Shown here: piece by piece, positions 4,505 through 6,773 of the stretch | Numbering within the stretch: the stretch's first letter is position 1 | How the letters are laid out: the number at the start of each line of letters is the position of its first letter | From: Betaproteobacteria bacterium | GTDB lineage: Bacteria; Pseudomonadota; Gammaproteobacteria; Burkholderiales; UBA9220 | Length of the DNA stretch: 6,773 bases | Reading direction: 5' to 3' | Assembly (NCBI GenBank): GCA_003519965.1 | Contig: DOVS01000113.1 | Span: forward strand, 1-6,773 | Program-made: the position numbers and the translations under genes | Notes under the pieces: model-generated | Told to the model about the DNA's origin: nothing | The model's input: only the letters and a program-made list of their open reading frames with translations | Databases searched by the model: none

Positions 4505-6773
4505 TCAGGGTGTCGCCGCGCCAGGCTCTCCCGGCAATGCCGCCGCAGTGGGCTGCTTCGTGTGTTTCGCCGCCAGCACCAGATACATCGCCGGCACCAC
4601 GAATAAGGTGAATGCGGTGCCGATGGCGAGACCGGAAGCAATCACCAGCCCTAGATTGAAGCGGCTGACCGCGCCCGCGCCGCTGGCGGTAATCAGCGGC
4701 AGCACGCCCAGCACCATCGCCGCCGTGGTCATCAAAATCGGCCGCAGCCGGATGGCCGCCGCCATCTCGATCGCCTCGCGCTTGCTATGCCCCTTTTTCC
4801 GCAGATTATTGGCGAACTCGACAATCAGAATGCCGTGCTTGCTGATTAACCCGATCAGCGTGACCAAACCGACCTCGGTATAAATGTTGAGGCTGGCGCC
4901 GCCGACGCCCAGACTGATAAAGATCAACGCGCCGCAGATCGACATCGGCACCGTCACCAGGATAATGATCGGATCGCGGAAACTCTCGAACTGGGCGGCC
5001 AGCGCCAGGAAAATGATGAGCAGAGCGAAAAAGAAGGTGACAATTAGCGCGCTCGATTCCTGCACGAACTGCCGCGACTGACCCGCGTAGTCGACCGCAT
5101 AGCCTTGCGGCAAGGTGCGGGCGGCCAAATTCTTCAGATAGGCCAGCGCTTCGCCTTGGGTTACGCCCGGGAACGCCACCCCGGAAATAGTCGCCGCGTT
5201 CTGCTGTTGAAAGTGGTTGAGGGACTCCGGGATGGTCTTGGTTTTGATATGCACGATCGTCGATAACGGAACGGCGTCGCCGCCGGCGGTACGGATATAG
5301 TATTGCTTTAATTGATCGGTATTCAGCCGGTAGCGCTGCTGTACCTGGGGAATCACTTTATACGAGCGGCCGTCGAGGCTGAAATAGTTGACGTAACCGC
5401 CGCTCAGCATAGCGGACAAGGCATTGCCGACATCGCGCATCGACAAGCCGAGCTGCGCGGCTAAGTTCCGATCGATCACCAGCATGGATTGAGGCAGATC
5501 GTATTTGAGGTCGCTTTGCAGAAACATGAACATGCCGCTCTTGCGCGCGTCCCCCAGAAACTTCGCGGATACTTGATCCAAGCGCCGGAACGAATCCGTG
5601 GTCTGGATGACGAACTGGACCGGTAACCCCCGGCTGCCTGGCAGCGCCGGCGGCTGAAAAGCGACAACGCGAATGCCGGCGATATGATTCAGCTCCTGCT
5701 GAAGAATCGGCTGCAAATCGCTCGCGGTTTTCTTCCGTTGACTCCATGGCTTCAGCACCACCCCGGCGATCGCCCGGCCGGGCGTGTCGAGCTGGAAGAC
5801 GTGGTCGGCCTCGGCGTGCCGGGCAAAGGTCCGATACACCGCGTGCGCGTAAAGCTGGCGCTGTTGCAGCGTCGAATCCGGCGCCGCCGTGGAGGCGGTG
5901 ATGATAACGCCTTGATCCTCCTTCGGCGCCAGTTCGGACTTCGCCCCGGCGTACAGGAAGTAAATGCTGCCGAGAATAATGACGGCGAACGTGATGGTCA
6001 CCGGCACGGCGTTGAGGGTGCCATGCAGCAGCCGCTGATAGCGCTGGTGCAACCTATCGAAGCGCCGGTCCAGAAACAGCACCAGCCGCGCCTGCCATCC
6101 TTTCTGCGTTGGGTCGTGCGGCGTAAGCCAGCGCGAACACATCATCGGCGATAAGGTGAGGGCGACGATCCCCGAGATCGTCACCGCGCCGACAAGCGTA
6201 AAGGCAAACTCGGTGAACAACGCGCCGGTTAGCCCCCCCATGAAGCCAATCGGGATATAGACGGCCACCAGCACCGTGGTCATCACCACGATCGGACCGG
6301 CCAGCTCCCGCGCCGCGAGGATAGCCGCCTCCATCGGCCGCAGTCCTTCCTCCAGATGGCGGTTGACGTTTTCCACGATAATAATGGCGTCGTCCACCAC
6401 CAGCCCGATGGCGAGCACCAGGGCCAGCAGCGTCAGCAGGTTGATGGAAAAGCCGAAAATCAGCATCACGGTAAACGTGCCGATTAACGACAGCGGAATC
6501 GCAATAATGGGAATCAACACGGAACGCAACGAGCCCAAAAAGGCGAAAACCACCAGAGTGACGATCAGCAGCGCTTCGATCAGCGTGCGCACCACCTCGT
6601 CGATGGAGCTATTGACGAATTTCGTCGAATCGTAGGCGATTCGTCCCGTGAGACCCTGAGGGAGCTGCCGCTGGATGCCGGGGAAAATGGCGCGCACGCG
6701 CTTGATGACCTCCAGCAGATTGGCCGCCGGCGCCACCTGAATCCCGATAAATACCCCCTGATGGCCGTCGAAG
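4505..6773 (-). CDS. RND (HAE1/AcrB-type) efflux permease, N-terminal part outside window
   Basis: The inner-membrane pump of a tripartite exporter, driven by proton influx. The frame is open to the right edge (755 residues visible). The GTG at 6736 is internal, since FDGHQGVFIGIQ precedes it in frame as in intact homologues; about 280 N-terminal residues are missing from a usual 1,030-1,050. Numbering from 6736, membrane segments include about 50-70, 73-95, 98-120, 150-170, 175-197 and 243-263. GLVVDDAIIIVENV (111-124) carries the proton-relay Asp115-Asp116. The second porter/docking region spans about 265-555, with PALPGSRGLPVQFVIQTT at 363-380. After it come C-terminal membrane segments including about 560-580, 588-610 and 615-640. 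Lys633 in ISKHGILIVEF and Arg665 in RLRPILMT match the remaining relay residues, so the pump looks functional. The gene ends 260 bases from the convergent chemoreceptor, so any adaptor gene would lie beyond the right edge and no outer-membrane channel gene follows. The substrate cannot be inferred. Confidence 0.95.
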   Translation of the reverse strand, partial: FDGHQGVFIGIQVAPAANLLEVIKRVRAIFPGIQRQLPQGLTGRIAYDSTKFVNSSIDEVVRTLIEALLIVTLVVFAFLGSLRSVLIPIIAIPLSLIGTFTVMLIFGFSINLLTLLALVLAIGLVVDDAIIIVENVNRHLEEGLRPMEAAILAARELAGPIVVMTTVLVAVYIPIGFMGGLTGALFTEFAFTLVGAVTISGIVALTLSPMMCSRWLTPHDPTQKGWQARLVLFLDRRFDRLHQRYQRLLHGTLNAVPVTITFAVIILGSIYFLYAGAKSELAPKEDQGVIITASTAAPDSTLQQRQLYAHAVYRTFARHAEADHVFQLDTPGRAIAGVVLKPWSQRKKTASDLQPILQQELNHIAGIRVVAFQPPALPGSRGLPVQFVIQTTDSFRRLDQVSAKFLGDARKSGMFMFLQSDLKYDLPQSMLVIDRNLAAQLGLSMRDVGNALSAMLSGGYVNYFSLDGRSYKVIPQVQQRYRLNTDQLKQYYIRTAGGDAVPLSTIVHIKTKTIPESLNHFQQQNAATISGVAFPGVTQGEALAYLKNLAARTLPQGYAVDYAGQSRQFVQESSALIVTFFFALLIIFLALAAQFESFRDPIIILVTVPMSICGALIFISLGVGGASLNIYTEVGLVTLIGLISKHGILIVEFANNLRKKGHSKREAIEMAAAIRLRPILMTTAAMVLGVLPLITASGAGAVSRFNLGLVIASGLAIGTAFTLFVVPAMYLVLAAKHTKQPTAAALPGEPGAATP

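Noticed and set aside
5684..6154. A 156-codon plus-strand frame inside the RND gene
   Set aside because: It is antisense to conserved RND porter and membrane segments with no independent support.

Overview
The window reads as chromosomal, gene-dense DNA from a fairly GC-rich proteobacterium, most likely a gammaproteobacterium. The grounds are protein character only: a PykA-like pyruvate kinase followed by a Calvin-cycle-type class II aldolase, a SUF-type Rrf2 regulator, a CZB-domain chemoreceptor and a HAE1-type RND pump. The pyk-fba order is familiar from autotrophic and methylotrophic gammaproteobacteria, where it often ends a gap-pgk-pyk-fba cluster. Genus-level placement is not possible from the sequence alone.

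Layout. (1) Positions 1-1845, plus strand: the C-terminal half of pyruvate kinase, cut by the left edge, then a complete class II fructose-bisphosphate aldolase, probably one operon. A strong intrinsic terminator follows the aldolase. (2) 1842-2381, minus strand: an Rrf2-family regulator with a three-cysteine Fe-S motif. It converges on the aldolase so tightly that the two stop codons share CTAG, and the aldolase terminator lies inside its 3' coding end. (3) About 2392-3122: roughly 730 bases with no recognisable gene. It holds a near-consensus minus-strand promoter at 2981-3009, several GC-rich hairpins, and a possible plus-strand -10 box for the next gene. (4) 3138-4244, plus strand: a soluble chemoreceptor with a C-terminal zinc-binding (CZB) domain whose first zinc ligand appears to be Glu instead of His. 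(5) 4245-4504: a short convergent spacer with a hairpin plus T-tract facing the RND gene. (6) 4505-6773, minus strand: the C-terminal three quarters of an RND multidrug-type exporter, cut by the right edge.

The genes form separate functional units: central carbon metabolism, Fe-S/redox-type regulation, cytoplasmic taxis sensing and efflux. Only pyk-fba looks like an operon. I see no mobile element, CRISPR array, tRNA or rRNA. No clearly new multi-gene system is visible. The points most worth a second look are the promoter-bearing, structured non-coding region upstream of the Rrf2 gene and the altered CZB zinc site.
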